Of a DNA stretch of 64,000 nucleotides, positions 52,529 through 64,000 are shown piece after piece (the first letter of the stretch is position 1; the number at the start of each line of letters is the position of its first letter). This DNA comes from Coriaria nepalensis. Lineage: Eukaryota > Streptophyta > Magnoliopsida > Cucurbitales > Coriariaceae. The DNA lies in the NCBI GenBank assembly GCA_027186245.1, contig CP114495.1, positions 77,001 to 141,000 of the forward strand, in the 5' to 3' direction. Below the pieces are notes generated by a model. The model was not told the DNA's origin. It worked only from the letters and a program-made list of their open reading frames with translations, and did no database searches. The position numbers and the translations under genes were made by a program.

Positions 52529-55089
52529 ATGGCGATAATCTCCGATTTCGAAGAAGAGACCCCTAAGTCTAAGAAACCTTCAGCTTCATCTTCATCATCA
52601 TCGTCGTCGGGAAATATGTCGGCGTTTAAAGCGAGTTTCGATCCTTCAAATCCTCTAGGTTTTTTGGATCAAGTGTTTGATTTTGTCGCACAAAAGAGCA
52701 ACTTTTTAGAGAAAGCGACTGCCGAGAAGGAGATCCAGTCGGCGGTGCGCGCAGCTAAGGAGAAGAGGATGGCGGCCTTGAAGGACACTGTTAAGGTCGA
52801 AAAGAAGGCGAAAGAGGAGGTCTTGGAGGAGGCTTCTCCAAAGCCTCTCAAAAGAGTGAAGGAAGATGTGTTCGAGGAGTCTCCTCCCAAGCCCGACAAG
52901 GAAGTCAAGGAGGAGGTACCGCAGAGCTTGGGGACAGCCAAGGAAGACAAGGCTGATGTGGAGGATGAGAAAAAGGACAAGAGCAATGGGCGTAGAGGTA
53001 CTGCACAATATAATCCCCTCTTTTTTTCGCTGTATGCATTGGTTATCCTTTTCATGGATTCTTTCTTTGTTTTGGAAGTGAGAAAGCAAGAGAGAGGAAA
53101 CATAAGTGATAGAAATTTAGTCTTTTTGCGAATGATTTACAATCCGAAAACGCATGTGTGATTAGGATTCCTTTACTTTTAGAGTATATCTTTCTGGTTA
53201 TAAGAATGTTGTTTGCTATGGTGATTTGGCTGTGGTAGGGCCTTTGATACACTTCAGAGGGAAGAAGGACCAGGAATTTGCTAATATAAAAGGGATAGTC
53301 AGATGAAAGTTTTGCTTGGCAATAAATCACTTCTAAATGGCTTTGCTTTGTTTCTTTCATCAAATTGCCTGTTTTACTCTCATGTTCTTGACCTTTCTGG
53401 ATGTGGCATGTAAACTACCTCTTGTCACCTTCATATAAGTCAGTTGCTTTCTCCATATTCTTCTAAAATTCCTATGCTCTGCTAAGTGAATTTATAGTGT
53501 CATGGACCGGAAATATCTATTTTGACCTTAGGATAAAAAAGTTGTATTTAGCTCATCAATTAGTTTTGTGTCTGTCTTTCTCTCTCATTGAATAAAGTTA
53601 TATCACCTTACTATTCCCCTTAGTTTCCCAAATCTTTCTGTCTTTCAAATGCATATGCAGTTCCCAACAAAGGCAATGGTCTTGATCTGGATAAGTACTC
53701 CTGGACACAATCCCTCCAAGAAGTCACCATCAATATACCTGTGCCAAAGTCCACAAAATCACGATTTGTTGTTTGTGAGATAAAGAAGACCCGCCTAAAA
53801 GTTGGACTGAAGGGCGAGGCACCAATAATAGATGTAAGTTGGCATGCTTTGATGTCTTAAAATATTATCCCAGAGGCCTTTATCTCTGTAATCTGAAAAC
53901 TATACACATTCAAATTCTTGCAGGAGGAACTCTTTCAGGCTGTCAAACCGGACGACTGTTATTGGAGCTTAGGTATGTGAACACAAATGCACAAAAAGGT
54001 TTAGCTGTAAGATTAATTGGTCTGATGAATATCAATTTTAGTTGACAACAATAAGGGAGAAAGTTGTTGACAGTTAATGTTGTGCATTATTTTCTGACTT
54101 AAGTATTTTACTATAATTTGTTCCTGCCGTTGTGACGAGCCAAATATGTTTAATGCTTATGGTTATTGCAGAGGATCAGAGTGCCATCTCTATTCTTTTG
54201 ACCAAGCAAAACCAAATGGAATGGTGGAAATCTTTGGTAAAGGGTGGTCCCGAGATTGATACTCAGAAAGTTGAACCTGAGAGCAGCAAACTGTCAGACT
54301 TGGATCCGGAAACACGGCAGACAGTTGAAAAGATGATGGTAAATAAATTTCTTAATCTGTTCCTCTTCCTTCCCTCTCTTCTCGCACATCACAGATGTTG
54401 CATGTCTGACATCATTTTCCATGTTTCATGAGTTTGCAAAAACAAAGAGTATTCAACATTTCCAAGGCCAATCAGAATGCCCGTCGGAATGGGCATGCAG
54501 TTAAAGGCATCTTAGCAAGCTTTTTTGATAGTTTAATAATTAACCTTTAATTGCTGCTTAAAATAGCGACTCCAGGGAGCCAGTCCAATTGTCATCATAG
54601 CTGCTGCAAATCCAAATAGTATGAGTTTTTTGGTTCATGTGGAACATTTCCATCCGCCTATCTTTTTAGGTTGTTAAAAGTCGTGCTTGCAATAATGTAG
54701 ACTTGACGATATTCCCTCTAAGCATTTAGACCTGTCCCCTGCACAGTCAACACTTGTTATTGGTTATTCTTCTGGAACAACTTAAATCAAAATAGCACGA
54801 GACTGGATGATGCTTTGTCACAAGCTACTGACCTTCCTTGTCCTTGGTAAACAATTCATGATATGGTTTGCTTTGTTATGCAGTTTGATCAAAGACAAAA
54901 GCAAATGGGGCTCCCAACCAGTGATGAGATGGAGAAGCAGGAGCTACTGAAGAAATTCATGTCGGAGGTAAGTACTTAGGCCCTCTCTCTCTCTCTCTCT
55001 CTCTCTGCACTTCCAATTTTATAATCGACTCTATATGTGATCTGTTGCAGCATCCGGAGATGGACTTCTCAAGGGCAAAGATCTCATAG
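52529..55089 (+). CDS. BOB1: BOBBER1-like NudC-domain co-chaperone
   Basis: Six exons, 52529-52997, 53661-53833, 53924-53972, 54172-54338, 54884-54967 and 55051-55089, encode 326 residues. The N-terminal NudC region has [21 protein letters not shown] long charged linker contains repeated KEEV/EE(A/S)PPKP segments. The CS/p23-like domain follows ([53 protein letters not shown]), and the end has [23 protein letters not shown]1 is a non-canonical small heat-shock-type chaperone required for thermotolerance and for auxin-dependent patterning, found in cytoplasm and stress granules. All introns are GT-AG with consistent phases. The linker duplication ([18 protein letters not shown] after EEASPKP) makes it longer than the Arabidopsis protein as I remember it. 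Confidence 0.95.
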
Positions 55090-57430
55090 ATAGGGAGCTT
55101 TTATCTCTGACTAATGCATAAGATCACGCTACCTTTCCTTGTTCTATCTTTTGTGTTTCTATGGGAAAGATTCTGTTAATGGCTAGTCTCTTTTTTTCTT
55201 TTTTCTTTTTTATTGAGGGGGAGAGAGAGTTGAAAGTTGTGGAACTTTGTTCATACGAGTTTTGCTACACAATTAGCCTTGAAGGTATCAGATTTAAGAG
55301 GTTGGAGCAATGTTAACTCAGCTGTTATGATTCATCATCAATTTAGTATCCAAACTATATCGCCATTAATGAATCGTGCCTTTGAATTCTATACTTCCGC
55401 TGCGCACGCATGTTGTAAGAGAGTGTTGTGGTTGAGAAAACTCAGTAAAGGTCTGAACCCTTGGTTGTGTTATATATAGTAAAAAATTAGCAATTTTGGT
55501 AGTGGTTTAAAATCCTTCCTTGTCTTAATTAGAAGCCCAGGGTCGAGTGTTAGAGAATGAGAGAGTGGGTTGATGCTGTGGTTAATTTGTCCATACCTCT
55601 TTTTGATAAGGAGTGGTGGGGGGAGGATAACGATTGATGCAATGATGGCAAGCAATTATTGGCTTGTCAGATTAGGAAGACTATGGTCGCTCACTTATTT
55701 CATTTGATTTATTCTCGGACAGTGATCTTCATTTTGGATTTTACATTAATTTAGGAGATGTTTTGTCTGAGGAAACAGATGACAATCTGAAACATTTAGA
55801 TTAGATGAGGCTCTAACCTCCTCTTGCGAAGCAGTCATATTTCCAAACTCTAATTATATATATGTGTTATCATGACAGACTTGATATATAGAGAGAGAGA
55901 GAGAGATAGATTAGTGTGGTTGTGTCTCCAATTGGTGGGCATCTAATAATCATTATTATATGGAATTGCATGCCCACCACTAACCTCAATCACTTCATCA
56001 TCAATTCTCTCTCACTGAATTACGCTTTGATATGATTCCCAAGAATTGTCTAATTTTGATTCGGCGTTCGAATGATTTTATCTTCTTCTTTTTTTTTTTC
56101 CAAAATTGATTTATTTTGGATTAAGACATCAAGTTCAAATTGATATCATGAGGTTTGAAGTGAAGGTGTCATTTTGATTTGTCCGGACTACTGTCTATAT
56201 TGATTTGTAGCTCGCCGGATCTTATCTCATTTTGTAGATATACAAACCCTTTACCCGGTGCAATCACGTCCCTATAATTATCGTACAATATGAGTAGTTG
56301 GGTAACATCCAACCTGCATGCCCGGTTGGACATGTCTGATATTTGATGTGGCATGCCACTCGTGGTTTATTGAATTTCCATGCTTGTCTCTCTCGATCCT
56401 TGTGCTTGTATCTCAACTTGTGCTTCAAATGTCATGTCTTTTAAATTCTTTTCATTGCAGCAAATGATCAAATCATGCTTCTCACCCTTTTTACATTTTT
56501 ACTAATTAAACCCTAAAATTTAACTAAACTTGGGATCACAAAACTGATCTCTCCTCTAACATATGATGAGTAGACTAGAAATAGTCGCCTCGCCTCTACT
56601 CTAAGTCAAGTTAGTATATCATTTCACCAAACAGTTGATTAGGAAAGATTGGCACGCACGTGACAGAAAACACGATGTCACCATCCTCATTCCTGACCGA
56701 TGAGCATATATCATATCAAACACTTAGCTATCGAAAGAAAATACAGCTAATTACTTGACTTGACATCATTAATTAAACATTAACGTTGATTAGGAGGGAG
56801 AGATTGGCACGCACGTGACAGAAAACACCATGTCACCATCCTCATTCCTGACCGATGAGCATATATCATATTAAACACTTAGCTATCAAAAGAAAATACA
56901 GCTAATAACTTGATTTGACATCATTAATTAAACATTAATTAACGATTAATAGCTTAGCTAGCTATTACTATTAGGTAGCTACAACCATAGTAAAAATTTC
57001 CGAGTGAAAAATATCATAACCATTCTTCTAGCTTTCGCCCATCTTTTTCCAAAAATTCTTTTGTTTCCAAATTTGAGCCCCTCCAAAGGCCATTTTGATT
57101 CCTTTAAACAGTTTACTTTGTTGAACTATATAATTTGGTATATATGTAACATGTATGAATCCTAGTCATGCATGCTTTGTGTACATGTTCTAATTTGTGA
57201 TTTATCTTATTTCAACTGTCTTACTACATCCAAGCTTGTAGTAAATTGATGAAAGTGAGTAGGTGATAGCTAGATCAATATATATTCATAATTTAGAAAA
57301 AGTTAGATCGTTAAAAACTTTCCAAATTAAATTTCTAGAACATGAATTTCTCAACGTCAATAACAACGTTGCTACCTATTAACTTATGTCATGCTTATGC
57401 AACCATTGCCTAACATTATAATTATATATA
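55090..57430. other. Intergenic region downstream of BOBBER
   Basis: No gene. A 151-bp tandem duplication lies at 56634-56940 and a (GA)n at about 55890-55906. Confidence 0.5.
56634..56940. repeat. Tandem duplication of about 151-155 bp
   Basis: Copies at 56634-56784 and 56785-56940 share ggcacgcacgtgacagaaaa and the following segment to attaaacatta, with a few substitutions and a 4-bp length difference. Each copy carries a G-box-like cacgtg. Confidence 0.93.
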
Positions 57431-58615
57431 TTGTTGATGCGCAAATCCGGTGACCACAGCAACAATAACATGTTCTTCAATTAGGTATTCTTTCTTGCAT
57501 GCGAAAATAAAAGGTAGACTGGATTTATGTCTGACATATCTTTTTTGGTACTTAATTTTTTAAAGAAGAAAAATTTTATGTATAACACAAATACAGAATT
57601 TTACGTATGAAGTCATTAACCTTTGAACTACTTAGAGTTTGGATATTTATATTTCTTGATGATAGACCACACCTTTTGTTCCATGACATGTGGCAGCGTT
57701 TGATTGACACACACTGGTAGTGCTGTTGCTATCATTCTGATTGTATCATTGATACAATTTGCTCATCATACTTGTGTCAGGGGATTATTATCCACTTTAC
57801 TCTTAATTATGTTATTGCGCGACATAACAATCTGATCATCCAAGTCGGCACATCATTCCACGAACACTCAAGGTTGAGTTGCTAAGCTAGTGATGTTCAA
57901 CCAGGTCTTGCACATGCCGACCTGACCTAGTCAGCATAACTATTGAATCAATCATGTAAATGTCTCTTGCCTCCCCCGACTAGTAGTGGTCAGTTCAGCA
58001 TGACTGACCTTAATGCCTTCTTTGCTTCTATCAGAGCAAGGGTGAGATTTGGAAGAAGGAGAGGAGTCAGAGGACCCAACTTTCTACAACTCAAAAGCAG
58101 CTAGCTGAGGCCATAGGTGGGAGAAGGGATGTTGAGAGGCAAAGCTGAGCTGAGGCTAAAGGTTAGAAGAATGAGAGGAGATAGAGGAAGTCTGTTGAGG
58201 CCGAAGCCGCTCAATGAAGGATAAATTTGTGCAGTTGAAGTTTGACCTCTTTGAGATCAAGTAGCAAACTATTGTTGATTTCAAGACTTTTCTGGAGTAC
58301 AAGAGAGAAATCTTTGTTGCTAAGGAAGATGATTTTATGCTGACTAGGGCCACTTTAACCATGGTCTGGCTTGACTTGAATCCCAAGTTGCTGAAGTTCC
58401 CTCTAGATCCTCATGTTCCTATTCTAAAGGTTACGATGGTCGAGGCTGAAGAGGAAGAAAGGGAAGAGGAAGATATCGTAGAGCTGGTTGATGATCCGGA
58501 GGCCTAGCAGAATGCTCATATTGCTGTTGACCCCAATGGGAGAGTTCAAGGTGACTAGATTAGCCATGAGCTCTAATCTCACGCTAATAACGAGGACCAG
58601 GCTTGATTTGTAATT

Positions 58616-58651
58616 CTTCTTCTTCTTCTTCTTCTTCTTCTTCTTCTTCTT
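58616..58651. repeat. (TTC)n microsatellite
   Basis: About eleven TTC/TCT triplets; opposite-strand translation gives poly-Lys, which is not a gene. Confidence 0.95.
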
Positions 58652-58940
58652 TGTTGTTTTTGCGGGCTGAACTACATTACCCTTCACTCGTTGTAACTTT
58701 GTCAAGCCTTAATTGTTGCAACTAAACTAATGTAATTTTTTTTAACATGTAGTTTTTAATCAATTATCTTATATTATCTCTCTTTTTAGGGTTTAGTCAT
58801 TTTACTAGCCCAAGCCTCAAACTTGTATATTTTCGGACGCATCATTTAGGTAAAAATTTAATTATTTTCCCTTTTTAGAGATAAAGCCAAACTGGGCTTA
58901 TAGTGGTACTCTGACTTTGAAGATTACACTTTAAGTTTTT

Positions 58941-59760
58941 GGACCGCATAGGTCCGAGCTGAATGACTCGTGATCATTCAGCCTATGGTCGAGCACGGTA
59001 CTTAGTTTGGCTCAGAATTTGAAATTTTAAGACCTCATAAGTCCGAGCTGAATGACTCATGGTCATTCAATCCCTAATCGAGCAACACTTGGGTTTGACT
59101 TTAATTTTAAAATTTTAATTTCAAATTTTAGGACCACGTAAGTCTGAGTTGAATGACTCGTGGTGATTTAGTCACTGGCCGAGCACAACCCTTAGTCTGA
59201 CTCAGTCTTTGAAAATTTTATTTCAAGTTTTAGGACCACGTTAGTTTGAGCCTCTAACTTGTGGTTATTAAGCCCTTGGCCGAACAGAATACTTGGTCTA
59301 ACTCAGCCTTTGAAATTTTCATTTCAAGTTTTAGGACCACGTAGGTCTAAGATAAATAACTCGTGGTCATTCAGCCCTTACCCTAGCAAAACACTTAGTC
59401 TAACTTTGCCTTTGAAAATTTCATTTCAAGTTTTAGGACCATATATGTCTAAATTGAATAACTCATGGTCATTCAGCCCCTGGCTAAGAAGAACACCTGG
59501 TTTGAATCGGCCTTTGAAATTTTCATTTCAAGTTTTAGGACCACGTAGGTCTGAGTTGAATAACTTATGCTCATTCAGCCTCTAGCCGAGTGTAACACTT
59601 GATCTGACTCGGACCTTGAAATTTTCATTTCAAGTTTAGGACCACGTAAGTCTGAACTGAATAACTCGTAGTTATTCAGCCCCTAACCGAGGAGAACATT
59701 TGATCTGACTCAGACTTTCTGAGTTGAATAACTTTTGGTCATTTAGTCAATTGGTCAAAT
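58941..59760. repeat. Tandem array, ~101-bp unit, about 8.5 copies
   Basis: Units start ggaccacgtaggtctgag and end atttcatttcaagtttta. Starts are at about 58941, 59031, 59131, 59233, 59334, 59436, 59538 and 59639, then a partial unit near 59716. Units are diverged from each other (visible substitutions in every copy). Several spacings of 102 bp keep a reading frame open through four units, which explains the 108-codon ORF there. Confidence 0.93.
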
Positions 59761-61507
59761 AATTATTTTAGGTGAACTTCACTTCATTGATTCTAGCTTT
59801 TTAGAGCCTTTTGGAATTTAAAAATAATAAAGTAACAAAAACACTTCGGACACTTAAACTATTGCATTGTGTATCACGAAAAAATATCCTAGTCCTTTTT
59901 TTCTGCAAACTCATTGTATACCTCAAGTGTTCAGTATTTCATGGATTATAGCAGAATCTTTCCCGATCTATTATGAAGCTTGTATGTTTCTAGGCAGAAT
60001 TCCTCAATCACCTTGTATGGTCATTCACAGTTTCCACCTAAGAACTATGTCATTTGTCTTGATTAGATGTTCATGTATTTTCTTGTTATAATATTGTTTC
60101 ATCCTTCTATTCAACATTTCCTCTTTGATGCTAGCTTCTATGTTCTCTTGGAGCAGGTCTAGTGCTTTAGCTAAAGTTGTATCGTTCTCTTCTTCAGTGA
60201 ACATTAACCTTCTACGATTAGGCATGCTTACTCCAATAGGCACTATAGCTTCAGACCCATAGGTTAAGGCTTTATTGTTAATGCCCAAATTCGGTTTCGG
60301 CAACAACGATATGTTCCTCATCTAGATATACTCTTCTGCATATGAAAAGGAAGGACAAGTTGGGGTTATGTCTGACACATCCCCTTTGATGATTAAGCTA
60401 GCTTTTTTAAGATGAAATATTTTCTCTAGAAAACAAATATAGAATTTCGAGTATGAAGTCATTAACCTTTGACCCATTTAGGGGGTTTGAATATTTATAC
60501 TTCTTGATGAAGGACTACACTAGATATTCCTTGACATGTGGCAGCGTTTAATTGATACATACTGGTAGTGCTCTTGCCATCCTTCTAATTGTACCTTGAC
60601 ACAATCAAAGATTTGCTCCCCACTACCTGTGTCATGGGATTCTTATCCACTTTATTTCCAATTATGTTGATGTGCGACATGTCAATCTGACCATCCAGGT
60701 TGGCACATCCTTCCATGAATACTCAAGGTTCAGTTGCTAGGCTAATGATGTTTGACCACTCCTGCACCAACATGTTATTCTGACCTGGTTGACATAACTA
60801 TACTTTGATCTTCCATCATGCGAATGTCTCTTGCCTCCCTCGACCAATAATGATCAATTCGACATAACTGATCTCGGTGCCTTCTTCTATCAGAGCAAAG
60901 GTAAGAATTACCCCAACATATACATACATATATATTAATAAAGGCAACTATTCGTTGCACTTTCATAATCTTTTCGTAATCTACATCTCTCAATCATTGC
61001 GCATCTAGCCAACCCTAATGGGAGTGGATTTAGTCTATGTTCTGTTGTCGTTGTCTATTCCTGCATGTAAATCTCGATCGTCTTTATATATTCAATGGTT
61101 AAAGTACGTGTCACGTTAAAATCAATTAAATTAAGTTTGTATTAATATGAAAGCTTATACGGCTAATATACAAGCCATATAAGATACTTGACAGACATAA
61201 AACTTTTTCTTTTATGCAACACATTAAAATTACTTTCAGATCGAGTTCTTTTACTTTTCCTAGACCGAGTTCAATTTCGTCCTTCACAGATAGAGCTCCC
61301 TTCACATACTAAGTTTTTTTACTTTTCCTAGACCGAGTTTAATTACTTCCTTCACAAACTGAACTCCCTTTTCAGACTGAATTCTTCATATTCCTTTCCA
61401 TACTGAGATCTAATATAATAATGTCTCTCGGTCTAGGACTGGGTTTCTGGTCTAGATCGAGTTCTCGATCTAGAAAGATAGAAACATGACTGAGATCGAT
61501 ATGTGTA

Positions 61508-61601
61508 TCTCAGACCGACATGTGAGATCTCGGTCTGAGATGCACAGACTTGAGATCTCGATTTGTTGTCTCAAATCGAGATCTCATATGTCGGTTTGAG
61601 A
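61508..61601. repeat. 33-nt inverted repeat with 28-nt loop
   Basis: Arms at 61508-61540 and 61569-61601 are complementary at 29 of 33 positions. As + strand RNA, three of the four mismatches would be G-U pairs. Each arm is itself an inverted repeat (tctcagaccga ... tcggtctgaga). Confidence 0.85.
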
Positions 61602-63513
61602 TTACAGACCGACATGTCAGGAATTCATATAGAAACATATTTATGTATGGATTGAGAACTCGTTCTGGACTAGGAACTCGATTTGGACTTGGAACTCGGT
61701 GTGGATAGAAAACTCAATATGAGTTTCTCGACCTACATATTGAATATCAGTCTTTAGATTTCATATTTTATATATAGATCGGGTGTCAAACATGATTGAG
61801 ATCTTACATGTCGGTCTAGACCGAGAATTTGGTCTAGATAGGAAACTCAATTTGAGTTCTCGGCATACATATCAAATATCAGTCACTAGATTTTAGATTC
61901 AGATTTCATATTTCAGATACAGATCTGGTGTCAATAGTTATTGTCATTTGTCAATATTCAAAGAAAATGAGAGAAGTTAATCGTAATTATAAAGAAATAC
62001 GATTAATAAATTAATTATATTTTAATCGATTTATATTTTTATTATTTTTTAATCATTGATATTTTTCTAACATTTAAATCAAAATAAATAATTGAAATAT
62101 TATTATATAAACATACATAAATAGAGTGAATAATGATCGAATCCATTCGTTCCGATCAAATTACCTTTCCGCGGCAGTGATAACATTTTACCCATAATAA
62201 AAACCTTAGAAACAAACAACTACTTAATTTACAATTGGACAAGTGTCTTGCTAACTAGCTTAATGTAGTGTTGTCATATTTCAAGAAAGCAGAGAGAACT
62301 ATATTCTATACTAAATGCTTTGAGCTCGACAAACGGACAAAAATTAGGCCGACACTACACTACAATAGGAGGTATTAAACATTACCTAAATCCACAAAAA
62401 AGCCAAAAACAAATGAACATTGTGGAGCTACAGAAGTGACCACATTGGAAAGAGAATTTCAATATTTTAGCCAATTTGGTTTTGGAGGACAGAATCTTTC
62501 TTCCTTTCCACTGTTTAATAATATTTTATTACTCTTATTGGGTTCTTTTTCTTCCGCTTCTCTTTCCTGGCCAAAAAAAGGAAAAAAATAAAAAAGATGG
62601 AATTATTATTAAAACTGAGGAAGAAATAAAGGAGTGGTCACCATGCATATATATGCATATGCATATGCATATACATACGTATATGCATGATAAAGCATTA
62701 GATTGGAATCTAAGAATCGATAAGATAAAAAGAGAGATGAATGCACATGCAGCATGCAATCAGCATATCTATCTATATATACACATATGTATATGTATAT
62801 GGGTTGAGGTGTGAATCTTGCATTTTCAATTGAACAGTATTTCTTTTCCCATTTCCGTGTAGATGAAGTTGGTAAGATTCTTCATTATATTACTTACAGC
62901 CAAAAAGAAGGAAAACAAAGAAGAGATTAGATACCAATACCAATTTACATACTAATTCATCATCTTTCTTTACCAAATCCAACCAAAAGATAAAAACAGA
63001 GTTTTAAAGTTAATTACATTAAAGAAAATGCACTTCGCATAACTTTTAATGCCTTTTCTTCCAATTAAGCTGGTTCCTTGTACAATATATCATGTAATTG
63101 TATAGTATAAGCTCAAAGTTTGCCATTGTCGTTGAGCTATTCTTATTACAGGACTGGTTTTCAAGGAAGATGACATTTCCAGAAAACAGTTGTACACAAT
63201 CAGAACTAGACCCTCCGCAACTTGCACTAACATGAACTCATGACAATGGAAACAATAGTATAAAACAAAAATGAATAGTAAAACAAGAGGAGAGTCGAGT
63301 GGGGACCCTGCCCTTGCATTATCATATTTTAAATGTCTTTTTTCTTACCTTGTCCGTATTCATTATTAGATTAACGATGGCTCAAAAATTGAGATAATAA
63401 TGAATTTCTGTTTCATCTAATCTAATAATATAATATTTTAAGTTGTTGTAAAAAGATCATAGATTTAGTTAAGCTTGTAATTTTTTTTTATCTCATGTCA
63501 ATTTTTGTTTAAC

Positions 63514-63519
<6 letters not shown>

Positions 63520-63551
<32 letters not shown>
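63520..63551. repeat. (TA)n microsatellite
   Basis: About 16 TA units, some 210 bp upstream of the CCT-gene start codon. Confidence 0.95.
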
Positions 63552-63554
<3 letters not shown>

Positions 63555-63763
63555 TCGCTCTTTCAATCCCAAATCAGTTCTCAGTTGAGTAAACCCACAA
63601 ATATCTATCCTTTCTTTTGTTTTTCTTCTGCATTTATAGGGTCCTCTGTTTTATGTTTCAACTCTGTTTTTGAAGGGGAATTGAAGTTCTTGTTAGCCTC
63701 TGCTTTGTATAATTAGAAAAAGGCTCTTCTTTTCTAACACAAGGAAGCTTTCCAGTTGGAAAA

Positions 63764-63877
63764 ATGTATCCAGAGAGTAGTACTGGCCTCATGTTTTCTC
63801 AGTTCCAGAATTTCTCTCAAGAAATTCATCATCTCCCCAGGGAGTTCTGCAAAACCCAGAACCCCAATGCTTTTATG
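63764..63877 (+). CDS. First exon of a CCT-motif family gene (partial)
   Basis: ATG at 63764 opens 38 codons, MYPESSTGLMFSQFQNFSQE then IHHLPREFCKTQNPNAFM, ending at a donor (gtacgc) in phase 0. The rest of the gene lies beyond the window. The pattern MYxES/TGLxF...QNFSxE...EFCKTQ resembles my memory of the N-terminus of AT5G53420-type CCT-motif proteins, nuclear regulators named for the CONSTANS/CO-like/TOC1 domain. The position just after BOBBER fits that gene order. The CCT domain itself cannot be seen here, so the name rests on the short N-terminus and synteny. Confidence 0.6.
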
Positions 63878-64000
63878 GTACGCTCTCTCTCTTAATGTCT
63901 ATCTCGGGTTTTCCTTCTTTCCTTCTCAGTCTGAGCTTGAACCGCCAATAAGAGCAGGCTGTGAGCTGTGACTCTGTTTACTTGCTTTGAAAATGGGGGT

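Larger units (their letters stand above)
57431..60901. mobile_element. Rearranged Ty3/gypsy remnant between ~610-bp direct repeats
   Basis: Two diverged direct repeats, 57431-58040 and 60275-60901, both end ctatcagagcaa, which resembles an LTR end plus tRNA-Met primer site. Between them lie four things in order. A + strand gag-like frame (about 58200-58530) reads DFMLTRATLTMVWLDLNP and then EEEEREEEDIVELVDD. A (TTC)n run and a 101-bp tandem array follow. A - strand gypsy integrase C-terminus is at 60275-60000 (ALTYGSEAIVPIGVSMPNRR, LDLLQENIEASIKEEML). Opposed coding orientations mean that the structure is chimeric, not a simple LTR element. Confidence 0.65.
60902..63763. other. Intergenic, inverted-repeat cluster and CCT-gene promoter
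   Basis: A cluster of gagttc/ctcggtctgaga-type repeats spans about 61230-61900. The rest is AT-rich. atgcat/catatg-rich palindromic sequence is at 62643-62690 and a (TA)n at about 63520-63551. No gene is seen before 63764. Confidence 0.5.

Noticed and set aside
52669..53103. 144-codon minus-strand ORF
   Set aside because: Antisense shadow of the Lys/Glu-rich BOBBER exon 1.
58424..58705. Poly-Lys minus-strand ORF
   Set aside because: Created by the (TTC)n microsatellite.
59259..59585. 108-codon repetitive ORF
   Set aside because: Open only because several units of the 101-bp array are spaced by 102 bp; no protein signature.
58941..59760. CRISPR-like array
   Set aside because: Contiguous 101-bp tandem units without spacers, in a plant genome.

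Overview
This is nuclear DNA from a flowering plant, almost certainly a eudicot. It is AT-rich, its genes carry many short GT-AG introns, and whole-length homologues of plant-only families are present (IQD, phytolongin, SINAT, CLPX, BOBBER). Intergenic space is filled with Ty1/copia, Ty3/gypsy and LINE remnants and (TA)n microsatellites, and one fragment of chloroplast rbcL is embedded. I see no bacterial, CRISPR, tRNA or rRNA features.

Layout. 1-4808: an AT-rich stretch, then a decayed + strand copia element with a 3' LTR. 4809-6750: a dead - strand coiled-coil gene broken by a solo LTR, a plastid rbcL insert, stops and a frameshift. 8341-11161: TAP46 (+). 12186-12962: a phytolongin (-). 13940-14940: copia gag debris. 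17013-19126: an IQD calmodulin-binding protein (-). 19.1-27.1 kb: gene-poor, with a GMI1-like exon fragment and a truncated copia (-). 27162-36799: mitochondrial CLPX (+), whose fifth intron was expanded to 5.6 kb by an RTE-like LINE and then a 4.7 kb copia, both with target-site duplications. 37773-39194: SINAT E3 ligase (+). 39664-41529: EMB1796/NUWA-like PPR protein (-). About 42136-43596: a CBL4/SOS3-like calcium sensor with 5' decay and a frameshift (+). 44876-47915: dipeptidyl-peptidase IV-like protein (+). 48749-50950: pectin methylesterase (-). 52529-55089: BOBBER1-like NudC protein (+). 57.4-60.9 kb: a rearranged gypsy remnant with long direct repeats and a 101-bp tandem array. 61.2-61.9 kb: an inverted-repeat cluster. 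63764-end: first exon of a CCT-motif gene (+).

The genes do not form a pathway; they are housekeeping and signalling genes (PP2A/TOR control, membrane traffic, cytoskeletal/calmodulin scaffolding, mitochondrial proteolysis, ubiquitination, organelle RNA editing, calcium sensing, cell-wall modification, chaperone). Their order resembles, from memory, the Arabidopsis chromosome 5 series AT5G52990-AT5G53420, with a second series, AT5G24260-AT5G24280, interleaved. I found no convincing new biological system. The most informative items are the layered insertions in the dead gene and in the CLPX intron, a GC-AG intron beside the CLPX pore-loop codons, the decayed CBL gene, the stop/start-overlapping upstream ORF of the peptidase gene, and the two repeat arrays at 59 and 61.5 kb.
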